DNA of 64,000 nt from DATLGB01 sp964242305. Its GTDB lineage: Bacteria > Actinomycetota > Thermoleophilia > Solirubrobacterales > Solirubrobacteraceae. The stretch is from positions 1-64,000 of the forward strand of contig CAXTBB010000004.1 of NCBI GenBank assembly GCA_964242305.1. The letters are read 5' to 3'. The translations under genes were made by a program, and so were the position numbers. How positions within the stretch are numbered: position 1 is the stretch's first letter; each line of letters starts with the position of its first letter. Shown here one piece after another: positions 44,177-52,562 of this stretch. The notes beneath the pieces were generated by a model. The model ran no database searches. It was given only the letters and a program-made list of their open reading frames with translations, and was not told where the DNA came from.

Positions 44177-44977
44177 GTGATCATGGAGGGCGACAACCTG
44201 CCGCTGATGCGCGGCTTCGAGGACGGGATCGCCACGCTGATCTACGCCGACCCGCCCTTCAACACCGGCACCAGACAGGTCCGCCGCGCGCTCCGGACCA
44301 CCCCGGACGAGGACGGCGACCGCACCGGCTTCGGCGGCCGCCGCTACGCCACGCTCGAGGTCGGCCGCATCGCGTACGAGGACGCGTTCGACGACTACCT
44401 GGACGGCTTCCTCCTCCCCCGCCTCACCGAGATGCACCGGCTGCTCGCCGGCGACGGGACGCTGTACCTGCACCTCGACTACCGCGAGGCGCACTACGCG
44501 AAGGTCGCGCTCGACGGGCTCTTCGGCCGCGCCTGCTTCCTCAACGAGATCATCTGGGCCTACGACTACGGCGGCAAGGCGCGCCACCGCTGGCCGGCCA
44601 AGCACGACACCATCCTCGTCTACGTCAAGGACCCCGAGCGCTACGTGTTCGACTGCGAGGCGGTCGACCGCGAGCCCTACATGGCGCCCGGGCTGGTCAC
44701 CCCCGAGCAACGCGAACGCGGCAAGCGCCCCACCGACGTGATGTGGCACACGATCGTCTCCCCCACCGGCACGGAGAAGACCGGCTACCCGACGCAGAAG
44801 CCGGAGGGCCTGATCCGGCGCTTCGTGCAGGCGTCGACGCGCCCCGGCGACCTCTGCCTGGACCCGTTCGCGGGATCGGGGACGCTCGGCGCGGTCGCGA
44901 CCAAGCTCGGCCGGCGCCACCTGCTCATCGACGAGCAGCCGGAGGCGATCGCCGTCATGCGAGCCCGGCTGACATGA
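44177..44977 (+). CDS. orphan DNA methyltransferase (beta class, m6A or m4C)
   Basis: 266 residues. Motif IV (YADPPFNTG) comes near the N-terminus and motif I (DPFAGSGTLGAVA) near the C-terminus, the beta-class order; DPPF is typical of adenine-N6 enzymes. GDNLPLMRGFEDGIATLI is typical of type II/solitary enzymes. No restriction gene is adjacent, so it is a solitary methyltransferase, possibly epigenetic. GTG start; an ATG is two codons later. Confidence 0.9.
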   Translation: MIMEGDNLPLMRGFEDGIATLIYADPPFNTGTRQVRRALRTTPDEDGDRTGFGGRRYATLEVGRIAYEDAFDDYLDGFLLPRLTEMHRLLAGDGTLYLHLDYREAHYAKVALDGLFGRACFLNEIIWAYDYGGKARHRWPAKHDTILVYVKDPERYVFDCEAVDREPYMAPGLVTPEQRERGKRPTDVMWHTIVSPTGTEKTGYPTQKPEGLIRRFVQASTRPGDLCLDPFAGSGTLGAVATKLGRRHLLIDEQPEAIAVMRARLT

Positions 44978-45903
44978 CCGCCTTCCCCCACCGCCTGGCC
45001 GGTCACTGCGGGTCGGGCTGCCTGCGCGACCTGCTCGAGTTCCACGGCCTCGACTACGGCGAGGGACCGCTCAGCGAGGCGGCCGTCTTCGGCCTGGCCG
45101 GCGGGCTGGGTGCCTTCTACGTCTCGGAGGTCTTCTACCTCGTCGGGCGCACGGGCGCGCTCGAGCGCGACGTCGCGCCGATCCTGGGCGCCGGCCTCGA
45201 GATCCGGGAGACGGACGACCCAGCGGAGGGCTGGGCGTGGGTCCGCGACGCGGTCGACGCCGAGCAGCCCCCGATGGTGTGGGCGGACATCGCCCGGCTC
45301 GAGTACCTGCGCGTCCGCATGACCAACACGCGGCACGACGTCGTCGTCGCCGGCTACGACGACACGCACGCCCTGATCGCCGACAACGACCGCGAGGAGC
45401 TGCAGCGCTGCTCCCTGGCGTCGCTCGCGGCCGCCCGCAGCTCGGACGGCTTCCCCGGTCCCAATCGCCACCGCGTCTTCCTCTACGACTGGCCGGACGC
45501 GCTGCCCGACCGGGACACGGCGGTGGCCCGCGGCCTGGCGCGCGCGATCGCGAACATGCGCGAGGACCCGTCCGGGATCGGCGCCCTCCCCGGGGCGTCG
45601 GGCCTGGCCGCGATCGACGCGTTCGCGGCCGACTACCCCGGCTGGACGGGCGAGCACCTCGGCCTGCTGTCGACCCTGATCGTCAAGGCCGGCACGGGCG
45701 GCGCGATGTTCCGCTCGCTGCACGCCGGCTTCCTGCGTGAGTTCGGCGTCACCGCCGCGGCGCAGATCTACGAGGAGCTGGCCGCGGCGTGGGTCGAGCT
45801 CGCCGCGCACGCCCGGGCCGGCGACCACGGTGCCGGTGTCCCGCTCGTGGCGCGCATCCAGGCGCTCGAGCACGCCGGCGTCGCGGCCATGGAAGCCGCC
45901 TAG
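44974..45903 (+). CDS. BtrH N-terminal-domain/DUF4872 protein
   Basis: 309 residues. GHCGSGCLRDLLEFHGLDYGEGPLSEA with the leading Cys and the C-terminal half (GWTGEHLGLLSTLIVKAGTGGAMF) match the BtrH/DUF4872 family, whose butirosin member transfers an acyl group from an ACP to an aminoglycoside. Here no biosynthetic cluster surrounds it. Overlaps the methyltransferase gene (ATGA), so they are co-transcribed; any functional link between DNA methylation and acyl transfer is unknown. Confidence 0.8.
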   Translation: MTAFPHRLAGHCGSGCLRDLLEFHGLDYGEGPLSEAAVFGLAGGLGAFYVSEVFYLVGRTGALERDVAPILGAGLEIRETDDPAEGWAWVRDAVDAEQPPMVWADIARLEYLRVRMTNTRHDVVVAGYDDTHALIADNDREELQRCSLASLAAARSSDGFPGPNRHRVFLYDWPDALPDRDTAVARGLARAIANMREDPSGIGALPGASGLAAIDAFAADYPGWTGEHLGLLSTLIVKAGTGGAMFRSLHAGFLREFGVTAAAQIYEELAAAWVELAAHARAGDHGAGVPLVARIQALEHAGVAAMEAA

Positions 45904-46967
45904 CCGCAGCCGCTGTAGGCGGCGAGGTCCCAGCAGGTGAAGACCGAGCTGGCGTTGTCGGTCACCCGCAGCCTCGAGTAGTCGATGCCGAGCTCCGTCA
46001 GGGGCTGCTCACCCGGCGTGGTGCCGACCTCGGCCACGGCTCGGGTGAGGCCCAGGTCGGTGAGCGCGTAGGTCGTCGCCACGTCGAAGGAGCCGGGCCG
46101 GAACAGCTCGATGGTGCCCGTCGCGTACTTGATGCCGTCCTCGAGGTCGTCGAGGAACCGGCCGATGGTGGCGCGATCGAGGTCGCGCAGCACGTCGAAG
46201 CCGTCGAACGTCGCGCGCTGACCCTGGTTGGCGGACTCGACCTTCCAGTCCAGAGCGTGGATCAGGAAGGGCTGGCGCCCGTCGATCGTCACCCGGCCGA
46301 CCGGGCTCGTGGCGACCCCGGGCTGGGCGGGCGCCCCCGCAGGCGTGGAGACGTCGGGCAGGCCGTCGGCCACGTAGAACCGCGTCGTCTCGATCGCCGG
46401 TTCCCCGTTCTCCGGCGTCCGCTGGCGCACCGACTTGACCCCGACGTCGCCGTAGTGCAGGTCGATGGTGCCCCCGAGGCGCACGTCCAGCGCCGGCGCC
46501 CGGGTTCCGTCAGCGGCCATCCGGATCAGCCGCGGCGACGCGGCGTCGAGATCCTTGACCACCGTGACGGGCGCGACCGTCGCCCCGTCGGCGCCGAAGG
46601 TGAGGCCACGGACGTCGAAGGTCAGCGTCGATCCCGACCCCAGCGTCAGCGTGGCCGTGCCGACGACCTCGCTGTTGGGCTCGCCGGCGATCGGCGCGTC
46701 CGCGCCGGGAGCACCCGTCGCGCCCGGGGCGCCCTGCGCTCCCTGCGCGCCCTGGGCCCCGCTGGCGCCCGGGGCGCCGTTCGCGCCCGGCCGCCCGTCC
46801 TCGCCGGACTCGGCCCAGCTGACCGCGCGCTCGCTCTTCTTGCACTTCTTCCCCGCGCCGAGCACGCGCAGGTCACCACCGGACTTCTTGGCGCATCCGC
46901 GGATCGTCGCCGCGTCGGCGGCGGTGGGGAGCAGGAGAAGGGCGGCGAGGACGAGGAGAGCGAGCAC
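45900..46967 (-). CDS. secreted collagen-like repeat protein
   Basis: 355 residues from a GTG at 46967. Signal peptide (LALLVLAALLLLPTAADA), a Cys-containing basic module (RGCAKKSGGDLRVLGAGKKCKKSE), then twelve GXY triplets (residues 55-90: GRPGANGAPGASGAQ...), which fold as a collagen-like triple helix, then a beta-rich C-terminal domain of about 250 residues with one Cys pair near the end. Function unknown; surface or spore-like fibre suggested by family. The start is chosen from TAGTGT seven bases upstream. Confidence 0.78.
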   Translation of the reverse strand: MLALLVLAALLLLPTAADAATIRGCAKKSGGDLRVLGAGKKCKKSERAVSWAESGEDGRPGANGAPGASGAQGAQGAQGAPGATGAPGADAPIAGEPNSEVVGTATLTLGSGSTLTFDVRGLTFGADGATVAPVTVVKDLDAASPRLIRMAADGTRAPALDVRLGGTIDLHYGDVGVKSVRQRTPENGEPAIETTRFYVADGLPDVSTPAGAPAQPGVATSPVGRVTIDGRQPFLIHALDWKVESANQGQRATFDGFDVLRDLDRATIGRFLDDLEDGIKYATGTIELFRPGSFDVATTYALTDLGLTRAVAEVGTTPGEQPLTELGIDYSRLRVTDNASSVFTCWDLAAYSGCG

Positions 46968-46974
46968 GGGGCGG

Positions 46975-46980
46975 ACACTA
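46975..46980 (-). promoter_or_regulatory. possible -10 element of collagen-like gene
   Basis: TAGTGT, seven bases before GTG 46967, with TTGCAT (46998-47003) as a possible -35 at 17 bases. Leaderless-type promoter. Confidence 0.4.
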
Positions 46981-47009
46981 AACGCGCCCGCCCCGCGATG
47001 CAACGGAAA

Positions 47010-48221
47010 TCAGGCCGGGGCGCCCGCCGCCAGGCCGGCCTCGGCGCGCAGCGCGTCGGCGCGGTCGGTCGCCTCCCACGTGAAGTCCGGGTCGTTGCGG
47101 CCGAAGTGGCCGTACGCGGCGGTCTTCTGGTAGATCGGCCGGTGCAGCTTGAGATACTCGCGGAAGGCGCCCGGACGCAGGTCGAAGTGCTTGTCGACCA
47201 GCGTGGCGATCGTCTCCGGCGAGACCTTCTCGGTCCCGAACGTCTCCACCATCACCGACACGGGGTGCGCGACGCCGATCGCGTAGGCGACCTGCACCTC
47301 GCAGCGGTCGGCCAGGCCGGCCGCGACGACGTTCTTGGCCACGTAGCGGGCCGCATAGGCCGCCGAGCGGTCGACCTTCGACGGGTCCTTGCCGCTGAAC
47401 GCGCCGCCCCCGTGGCGGGCCATGCCGCCGTAGGTGTCGACGATGATCTTGCGGCCGGTCAGGCCAGCGTCGCCGACGGGGCCGCCGATGACGAAGCGCC
47501 CGGTCGGGTTGACCAGGAAGGACGTCTTCAGCGCCTCGGCGTCGTACAGGCCCTCGGGGAGCGTCGGCAGGACGACGTGCTCCCACAGGTCGCCGCGGAT
47601 CTTGCCCTCGACGCCGGCCTCGTGCTGGGTGGAGATGAGCAGCTTCTCGACCGACACCGGGCGGCCGTCGACGTAGCGGACGGAGACCTGGGTCTTGCCG
47701 TCGGGGCGCAGGTAGGGCAGCGTCCCGTCCTTGCGCACCGCCGACAGGCGCTCGGCGAGCCGGTGGGCCAGCGAGATCGGGAGCGGCATGAGCTCGGGCG
47801 TCTCGTTGGTGGCGTAGCCGAACATCATCCCCTGGTCGCCGGCGCCGGCGACGTCGAGGTTGTCGGCGTTGCCCTCGACACGATGCTCCAGCGCGTCGTC
47901 GACGCCCTGGGCGATGTCGGCCGACTGCTTGTCGATCGCGTTGAGGACGGCGCAGGAGTCGGCGGAGAAGCCCAGCGCGGCGTCCGTGTAGCCGATCTTG
48001 CGGATCGTCTCGCGGACGATCTCCTGGATGTCGACGTAGACGGTCGTCGAGATCTCGCCGGACACGACGACGAGCCCGGTGTTGACGAGCGTCTCGCAGG
48101 CGACGCGTCCGTAGGGGTCGTCGCGCAGGACGGCGTCGAGGACGCCGTCGGAGATCTGGTCGGCGACCTTGTCCGGATGGCCCTCGGTGACGGACTCTGA
48201 CGTGAAGAGGTAGTCGTTCAT
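47010..48221 (-). CDS. metK: S-adenosylmethionine synthase
   Basis: Makes SAM from methionine and ATP. 403 residues; TSESVTEGHPDKVADQISD, GAGDQGMMFGYA, GGGAFSGKDPSKVDRSAAY and the KIIVDTYGG loop are all present. Overlaps the DUF3352 gene by four bases; no SAM riboswitch fits upstream because the genes are contiguous. Confidence 0.98.
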   Translation of the reverse strand: MNDYLFTSESVTEGHPDKVADQISDGVLDAVLRDDPYGRVACETLVNTGLVVVSGEISTTVYVDIQEIVRETIRKIGYTDAALGFSADSCAVLNAIDKQSADIAQGVDDALEHRVEGNADNLDVAGAGDQGMMFGYATNETPELMPLPISLAHRLAERLSAVRKDGTLPYLRPDGKTQVSVRYVDGRPVSVEKLLISTQHEAGVEGKIRGDLWEHVVLPTLPEGLYDAEALKTSFLVNPTGRFVIGGPVGDAGLTGRKIIVDTYGGMARHGGGAFSGKDPSKVDRSAAYAARYVAKNVVAAGLADRCEVQVAYAIGVAHPVSVMVETFGTEKVSPETIATLVDKHFDLRPGAFREYLKLHRPIYQKTAAYGHFGRNDPDFTWEATDRADALRAEAGLAAGAPA

Positions 48222-49561
48222 GGGAAGAGGAGGTTCAGCTCCACGGTCGTGTCGTTCCCCTGGCGGCGCACGACGGCGCCGAGCGCGCGGATGGCGGCCA
48301 GATCGGGACGGAGCGTGCGGTAGGCCGCGACGGCGTCCAATCCGGCAGCATCAGCGAGCTCCAGGAGCTGGCTTGAAGCGAGGAAGGCTAGCGCCTGTAG
48401 CCGATCGGGACGGTCGGGAAGGGCCGCGTCGAACGTGTTCCCCTGGTCGATGCCGTCGCCGTCGCGCAGCGCGCGCTTGACGCCGCCCTCGCTGCCGGAC
48501 ACCGCCACCCGCCCGCCGGCGACCGCGTAGACGAGCTCCCCGCCGCCGGCCAGGGTCAGCCCGTAGGCGTCCCGGCCGCGGCCGAGCATCATCATCCACA
48601 GCTTCAGCGACAGCCACCCCTTCGATCCGATGAAGGGCGTGACCTGGCCGAAGGCGCCGGCCTGCACGGCTTGGGCCAACTCGGAGTCNNNNNNNNNNAG
48701 ATCGCGCTCCTCGAAGACCGGGACCTGGCCTGTGGCCTCCCCCGGGCTCAGCAGCGCGGCGCCGACCGTCGCCTGCAGTCCGGCCAGCGCGCGCCGCGCC
48801 GCTGACTCGTCCTTCGTGCGCGCGACCAGGGTGACGACGGGGTCGCCGACGCCCGGGCTGATCGACACCGCGGTCTCGTCGAGCGCGTCGACCAGCGGCC
48901 GCGCGACGGCAGGCAGGGCGGCGGGCGCGAACGCCTCCAGGTCCGCGAACGCGAAGCTGTCCTTCGGCACGGCGTCGAGCAGCTTCGGCTCCAGGTCCGC
49001 GCTCCGGTTCGCCCCGCCGATCCGCCGCACGGTGATGCGCAGGCCGTGGTCGGTGGGGATGACGTCGCCGACCGCCGGCCGACCGCCGAGGAAGCGCACG
49101 GCGGCGGGCAGCAGCCGGGCCGCGGCGGGCGCGGCGTAGAGGTCGGCGGCGCGCGCGTCGTCGTGATCGGCCTTGGCGAAGGCGGGGACGTCGGCCAGCG
49201 AGCGCCCGCTCCCGCCCGTTCCCACCCGCAGGTAGCGGCCGAAGAAGCGCGCCTCGGGCAGCGCCGCCTTGGCCTTGGCCTTGTTGCGGACGGCCAGCAC
49301 CGCGACCGTCCCGCGCGGGGTGACGGCGAAGGCGGCCTCGTCGCCGAGCCAGGACCGGGCGTCCTCGAGCGCCTTGTCCGCGGCCGCGAAGGCGGGCAGC
49401 GTGCGCAGGCGGGCGAGCAGGGCGCGGTCCTGGTCGCGGTCGGGGTCCGTGGAGACGTGGACGTAGAGGAGCGCGTCGCCGGGGATCAGGTCGGCGGCCT
49501 GGTCCGCCGGGGCCTTCGCACCGCACCCCGCCAGGACCGCGGCGCTCAGCGCGGCGATCAG
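48218..49561 (-). CDS. DUF3352 lipoprotein, probable CTG start, contains an assembly gap
   Basis: From a CTG at 49561 (overlapping the der stop as CTGA) the frame reads LIAALSAAVLAGCGAK, a lipobox with lipidated Cys, then GDALLYVHVSTDPDRD and a DUF3352-like body with FAFADLEAFAPAAL. There is no ATG/GTG/TTG in frame upstream of the lipobox; the ATG-like GTG at 49300 would start 87 residues later and lose the lipobox. Ten Ns (48689-48698) interrupt the sequence; the frame agrees on both sides, but the true gap length is unknown. Family function unknown. Confidence 0.75.
   Translation of the reverse strand: MIAALSAAVLAGCGAKAPADQAADLIPGDALLYVHVSTDPDRDQDRALLARLRTLPAFAAADKALEDARSWLGDEAAFAVTPRGTVAVLAVRNKAKAKAALPEARFFGRYLRVGTGGSGRSLADVPAFAKADHDDARAADLYAAPAAARLLPAAVRFLGGRPAVGDVIPTDHGLRITVRRIGGANRSADLEPKLLDAVPKDSFAFADLEAFAPAALPAVARPLVDALDETAVSISPGVGDPVVTLVARTKDESAARRALAGLQATVGAALLSPGEATGQVPVFEERDXXXXDSELAQAVQAGAFGQVTPFIGSKGWLSLKLWMMMLGRGRDAYGLTLAGGGELVYAVAGGRVAVSGSEGGVKRALRDGDGIDQGNTFDAALPDRPDRLQALAFLASSQLLELADAAGLDAVAAYRTLRPDLAAIRALGAVVRRQGNDTTVELNLLFP
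48689..48698. other. assembly gap (10 Ns)
   Basis: A run of ten undetermined bases inside the DUF3352 gene. The length is probably a placeholder. Confidence 0.99.
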
Positions 49562-50880
49562 GACTCGGCGCGGCGACGTTGCTTTCGCTCCACGAAGTCG
49601 ATGATCACCGGGATGCCGTCCAGCGCGTAGCGCTCACGGAAGCGATTCTCGACGAAGTACGCGTAGTCGCGCGTCACTCGCGTGCGCGAGTTGACCTGGA
49701 TCGACAGCCGCGGCGGGTCGACGCCGATCTGCGCACCGTAGATCATCTTCAACCGATGGCCCTGCTTGGCGGGCGGCTGGCGGATCTGGACGATGTCGGC
49801 CAGGAACTTGTTGACCTCGGGCGTCGGGACGCGGTGGCGGCGGCGGTCGGCCAGTGAGACCGCCTCGACGAGCAGGCGGGCGACGTGGCGGCCGCTCAGG
49901 GCGCTGGCGGTGAGCAGCTTGGGGCGCAGGCGCAGCTTGCGCAGCACGACCTGGCGCTCGTGGTCGAGATCGAAGTCGTCGCCGGACGTCAGGTCCCACT
50001 TGTTGAGGACGAGCGCCGTCGCGCAGCCCGAGCGCATGGCCAGGTCGGCGATGCGCAGGTCCTGGCTGGTCACGCCCTGGGTGGCGTCGCAGACCACGAG
50101 GGCGACGTCGGCGCGCTCGGCGGCGCGCTGCGAGCGCAGCGACGTGTAGTACTCGACGGACTCCTTGACCTTCGCGGCGCGGCGGATGCCGGCCGTGTCG
50201 ACCAGGCGGATGCGGCGGTCGTCGACCTCGAGCTCGATGTCGATCGGGTCGCGCGTGGTGCCGGCGATGTCGGAGACGATCACCCGCTGCTCGCCGAGGA
50301 ACGTGTTCAGCAGGGACGACTTGCCGACGTTCGGCCGGCCGATGATGGCCAGGCGGAAGGTGTCGTCGTCCTCGAAGGCGCCCTCGTCGTCTTCCGGCGC
50401 GTGGGCGACGATCGCATCCAGCAGGTCCCCCGTGCCGAGGCCCTGAGCGGCGCTGACCGGCATCGGGTCGCCGAGGCCGAGGCCGTAGAACTCGGCCGCC
50501 ATCGGGATGTCGCGCGGCGAGTCGATCTTGTTGGCGGCGACCAGCACCGGCTTGTTCCAGCGGCGCAGGATGTCGGCGATCTCGGCGTCGCCCGGCCGCT
50601 GGCCGCCCTTGGCGTCCACCACGAAGACGGCGAGATCGGCGTCTAGCAGGGCGGCCCGGGACTGGTCGGCGATGGAGACCGCCAGCGGGTCGTCGTCGTC
50701 GGAGTCGATGCCGCCCGTGTCGATCAGCGTCAGCTCGTGGCCGTTCCAGTCCGTGTGCAGCTCGCGGCGGTCGCGGGTGACGCCGGCGGTCTCGTGGACG
50801 ACCGCCTCGCGCGACTGCGTGAGCCGGTTGACCAAGGAGGACTTGCCGACGTTCGGATAGCCGACGATCGCGACCTTCAT
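49558..50880 (-). CDS. der: ribosome biogenesis GTPase Der
   Basis: EngA/Der, with two tandem GTPase domains that help assemble the 50S subunit. 440 residues; GYPNVGKSSLVNRL and DTGGIDSDDDD in the first domain, GRPNVGKSSLLNTF and DTAGIRRAAKVKE in the second, then the KH-like C-terminal domain. NKID and NKWD are the specificity motifs. Overlaps cmk by four bases. Confidence 0.98.
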   Translation of the reverse strand: MKVAIVGYPNVGKSSLVNRLTQSREAVVHETAGVTRDRRELHTDWNGHELTLIDTGGIDSDDDDPLAVSIADQSRAALLDADLAVFVVDAKGGQRPGDAEIADILRRWNKPVLVAANKIDSPRDIPMAAEFYGLGLGDPMPVSAAQGLGTGDLLDAIVAHAPEDDEGAFEDDDTFRLAIIGRPNVGKSSLLNTFLGEQRVIVSDIAGTTRDPIDIELEVDDRRIRLVDTAGIRRAAKVKESVEYYTSLRSQRAAERADVALVVCDATQGVTSQDLRIADLAMRSGCATALVLNKWDLTSGDDFDLDHERQVVLRKLRLRPKLLTASALSGRHVARLLVEAVSLADRRRHRVPTPEVNKFLADIVQIRQPPAKQGHRLKMIYGAQIGVDPPRLSIQVNSRTRVTRDYAYFVENRFRERYALDGIPVIIDFVERKQRRRAES

Positions 50881-51500
50881 CGGCTGGTCTCGCTTCGCTC
50901 GCCACCGCTGAAGCCTGCGGCTTCGCTCCGCCTCACGATCCGGTCGACGACCTCGTCGAGGGAGAGGCCGGTCGTGTCCAGCGGGGTGGCGCCGGGCGCG
51001 GGCTCGGTGACCGAGCGGTCGCCGGTGGCCTGGTCGCGGGCGTCGCGCAGCGTCTGGTCCTGGAGCACGGTCGCCACGTCGGCGCCTAGGTCGGCCGCCC
51101 GGCGGCGGGCGCGCTCCTCCGGCGAGGCGGTCAGGAAGACCTTGACCTCCGCGTCCGGCTTGACCACCAGGGCGATGTCGCGCCCTTCGGCGACCCAGTC
51201 GCCCGACGCCAGCAGCGCCTGCTGCTTGCCCACCAGGACCTGGCGGACGGCGGGGTCGGCGGCCACTCGCGAGGCGGCCTCGCTGGCCTGTGCCGTGCGG
51301 ATCTCGCCGCTCACGTCGCGCCCGTCGAGCAGGACGTGCCCGGCGTCGTCGAACGCGATGTCGCACTCAGGCGTCCCGGCCAGCCCGACCGCCCGGTACA
51401 TCGCCCCCGTGTCGAGGTACGTGAAGCCGAGCCGCTCCGCGACCGCGCGGGCGACGGTGCTCTTGCCGGCTCCCGCCGGGCCGTCGATCGCGATCACCAT
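50877..51500 (-). CDS. cmk: cytidylate kinase
   Basis: Phosphorylates CMP/dCMP. 207 residues, about 15-20 shorter than usual between the first CMP loop and the rest. GPAGAGKSTVARAVA (Walker A), LDTGAMYRAVGL, VAEGRDIALVV and FLTASPEERARRR fit. The C-terminus (AAGFSGGERSETSR) is encoded by a small hairpin (50910-50924). Overlaps der by four bases. The usual aroA-cmk-der order is broken by the cassette starting at 51501. Confidence 0.95.
   Translation of the reverse strand: MVIAIDGPAGAGKSTVARAVAERLGFTYLDTGAMYRAVGLAGTPECDIAFDDAGHVLLDGRDVSGEIRTAQASEAASRVAADPAVRQVLVGKQQALLASGDWVAEGRDIALVVKPDAEVKVFLTASPEERARRRAADLGADVATVLQDQTLRDARDQATGDRSVTEPAPGATPLDTTGLSLDEVVDRIVRRSEAAGFSGGERSETSR
50910..50924. 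repeat. 15-nt hairpin in cmk 3' end
   Basis: GAAGCCTGCGGCTTC is a perfect stem of six bases with a three-base loop, in the last codons of cmk. Confidence 0.5.
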
Positions 51501-51520
51501 CCGGCCAGCGTACGGCGGTG

Positions 51521-51547
51521 GGACTGAGGGGACAGTCCCCTCAGTCC
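51521..51547. repeat. 27-nt palindrome, GGGGACNGTCCCC type
   Basis: GGACTGAGGGGAC, one base, then GTCCCCTCAGTCC: 13-base arms. First of three palindromes in a 67-base cluster downstream of the DUF4188-like gene. Confidence 0.85.
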
Positions 51548-51927
51548 ACAGTGTTCTGAACACTTGCGACTGAGGGGACTGTCCCCTGGGTCGCATTGCG
51601 GACGCGGTGCCAGATGCCCCATGCGGCGGTGGTGCCGGCCTCGCGGGCGAAGCGGCCCCATGGCTCGGCGTGGCTCTGGGCGTGGTCGCGGGCCCAGCCG
51701 TCGACGGCCGGACGGCTCTCCCACAGCTGGACGACGGCCGGGCCGGACGGCCGCACGCGCAGCCAGGTCCGCAGGAGGCCGTCGTTGCGCGAGGGGCGGA
51801 TCATGCCGAGGAACGCGGCCGGGACCCAGGGCCGGGCGGCGAGCCGCCAGAGCTGCGCCCAGCGCATGCCGATCTCGAACTCGATCGGGCCGGAGCCCTC
51901 GTCGGTGATGTCCCAGCCGCGTGCCAC
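51541..51927 (-). CDS. DUF4188-like protein, C-terminus encoded by palindromes
   Basis: 128 residues from GTG at 51927. FEIGMRWAQLWRLAARPW and VVQLWESRPAVDGWARD resemble DUF4188-type alpha/beta-barrel proteins. The last residues (TQGTVPSVASVQNTVD) come from the palindrome cluster, and the stop lies inside it, so the cluster seems to have replaced the original 3' end. Function unknown. Confidence 0.65.
   Translation of the reverse strand: MARGWDITDEGSGPIEFEIGMRWAQLWRLAARPWVPAAFLGMIRPSRNDGLLRTWLRVRPSGPAVVQLWESRPAVDGWARDHAQSHAEPWGRFAREAGTTAAWGIWHRVRNATQGTVPSVASVQNTVD
51550..51564. repeat. 15-nt palindrome
   Basis: AGTGTTC-T-GAACACT. Lies between the two GGGGACNGTCCCC palindromes. Confidence 0.75.
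51573..51587. repeat. 15-nt palindrome, GGGGACNGTCCCC type
   Basis: AGGGGAC-T-GTCCCCT, a second version of the first palindrome's core. Confidence 0.75.
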
Positions 51928-51959
51928 CGCGGGAGGCCTACCCGTCCCGGCGAGCGCCG

Positions 51960-52544
51960 CTACGCCGGGAGCGGAAAGGCGCGCAGGAACCGGCGCGCGA
52001 GGCGGCGGTCCCCGGCGATCCCGAGGCCGCCGGGGTCGGCCTCGTGCCAGAGGACCTGGGCGAGGGTGCCGGTGTCGGCCGTGACGGTCGCGGCGACGGT
52101 GGCGGCGACGGTGGCGGCGCCGCGGGTGACGACGCCGTCGGCGACGGTGAAGACATCGCCGTCGACGTCGATGCGGACCGGCTCGGGGACCCCTCCCGCG
52201 TACAGCGTCTCCAGCGCGGTGACGAGCGCGTCGGGCGTCAGCGGCCCGTGCGCGGGCGGGAACGGCCGGCCGCTTCCCCAGTGGCCGAGCGCCTGCAACA
52301 CCGGAGCGAGCTCCCGGCCGCGGTCGGTGAGCGCGTAGCGCGCGTCGTGGGCGACGACGCCGTGGCGTTCGAGGTCGCGCAACCGCTGCCCGAGCATCTC
52401 CGCGCTCACCTTCCCGAGGCCCGCGCGCAGCTCGGAGAAGCGCTTGGGGCCGTGCAGCAGCTCCCGGACGATCAGCAGCGCCCAGCGGTCCCCGACGGCG
52501 TCGAGGGCCCGGGCGATGCCGCAGGGATCGGCGTAGGTGCGCAT
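51960..52544 (-). CDS. HxlR-family transcriptional regulator
   Basis: 194 residues. The winged-helix domain (CGIARALDAVGDRWALLIVRE, LGQRLRDLERHGVV, YALTDRGREL) is typical of HxlR, a dimeric DNA-binding regulator. A C-terminal extension of about 85 residues contains a repeat (AATVAATVAATV) encoded by three 12-base units (52083-52118). TAAACT lies six bases upstream of the ATG. Divergent from the VOC gene, which it probably regulates. Confidence 0.88.
   Translation of the reverse strand: MRTYADPCGIARALDAVGDRWALLIVRELLHGPKRFSELRAGLGKVSAEMLGQRLRDLERHGVVAHDARYALTDRGRELAPVLQALGHWGSGRPFPPAHGPLTPDALVTALETLYAGGVPEPVRIDVDGDVFTVADGVVTRGAATVAATVAATVTADTGTLAQVLWHEADPGGLGIAGDRRLARRFLRAFPLPA
52083..52118. 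repeat. 12-bp tandem repeat, three copies
   Basis: GACGGTCGCGGC then two exact GACGGTGGCGGC copies, in frame in the HxlR gene; encodes the AATV repeat. Confidence 0.8.
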
Positions 52545-52547
52545 CTG

Positions 52548-52562
52548 GTCAGTTTATCTGAC
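52548..52562. promoter_or_regulatory. putative HxlR operator, inverted repeat
   Basis: GTCAG-TTTAT-CTGAC in the 40-base divergent gap overlaps TAAACT (-10 of HxlR, 52551-52556) and lies just upstream of TACGGT (-10 of VOC, 52573-52578). A regulator bound here could repress both genes. HxlR sites of this form are plausible from family knowledge. Confidence 0.55.

Noticed and set aside
44974..45903. Butirosin-like biosynthetic cluster around BtrH gene
   Set aside because: No other aminoglycoside or polyketide genes are nearby; only a methyltransferase and a collagen-like gene.
46968..47003. TTG at 47003 as the collagen-like start
   Set aside because: It gives 12 extra residues (MHRGAGAFSVRP) before the signal peptide and lacks a ribosome binding site; GTG 46967 has a -10-like hexamer at seven bases.
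48222..48300. SAM riboswitch upstream of metK
   Set aside because: The upstream gene overlaps metK, leaving no leader.
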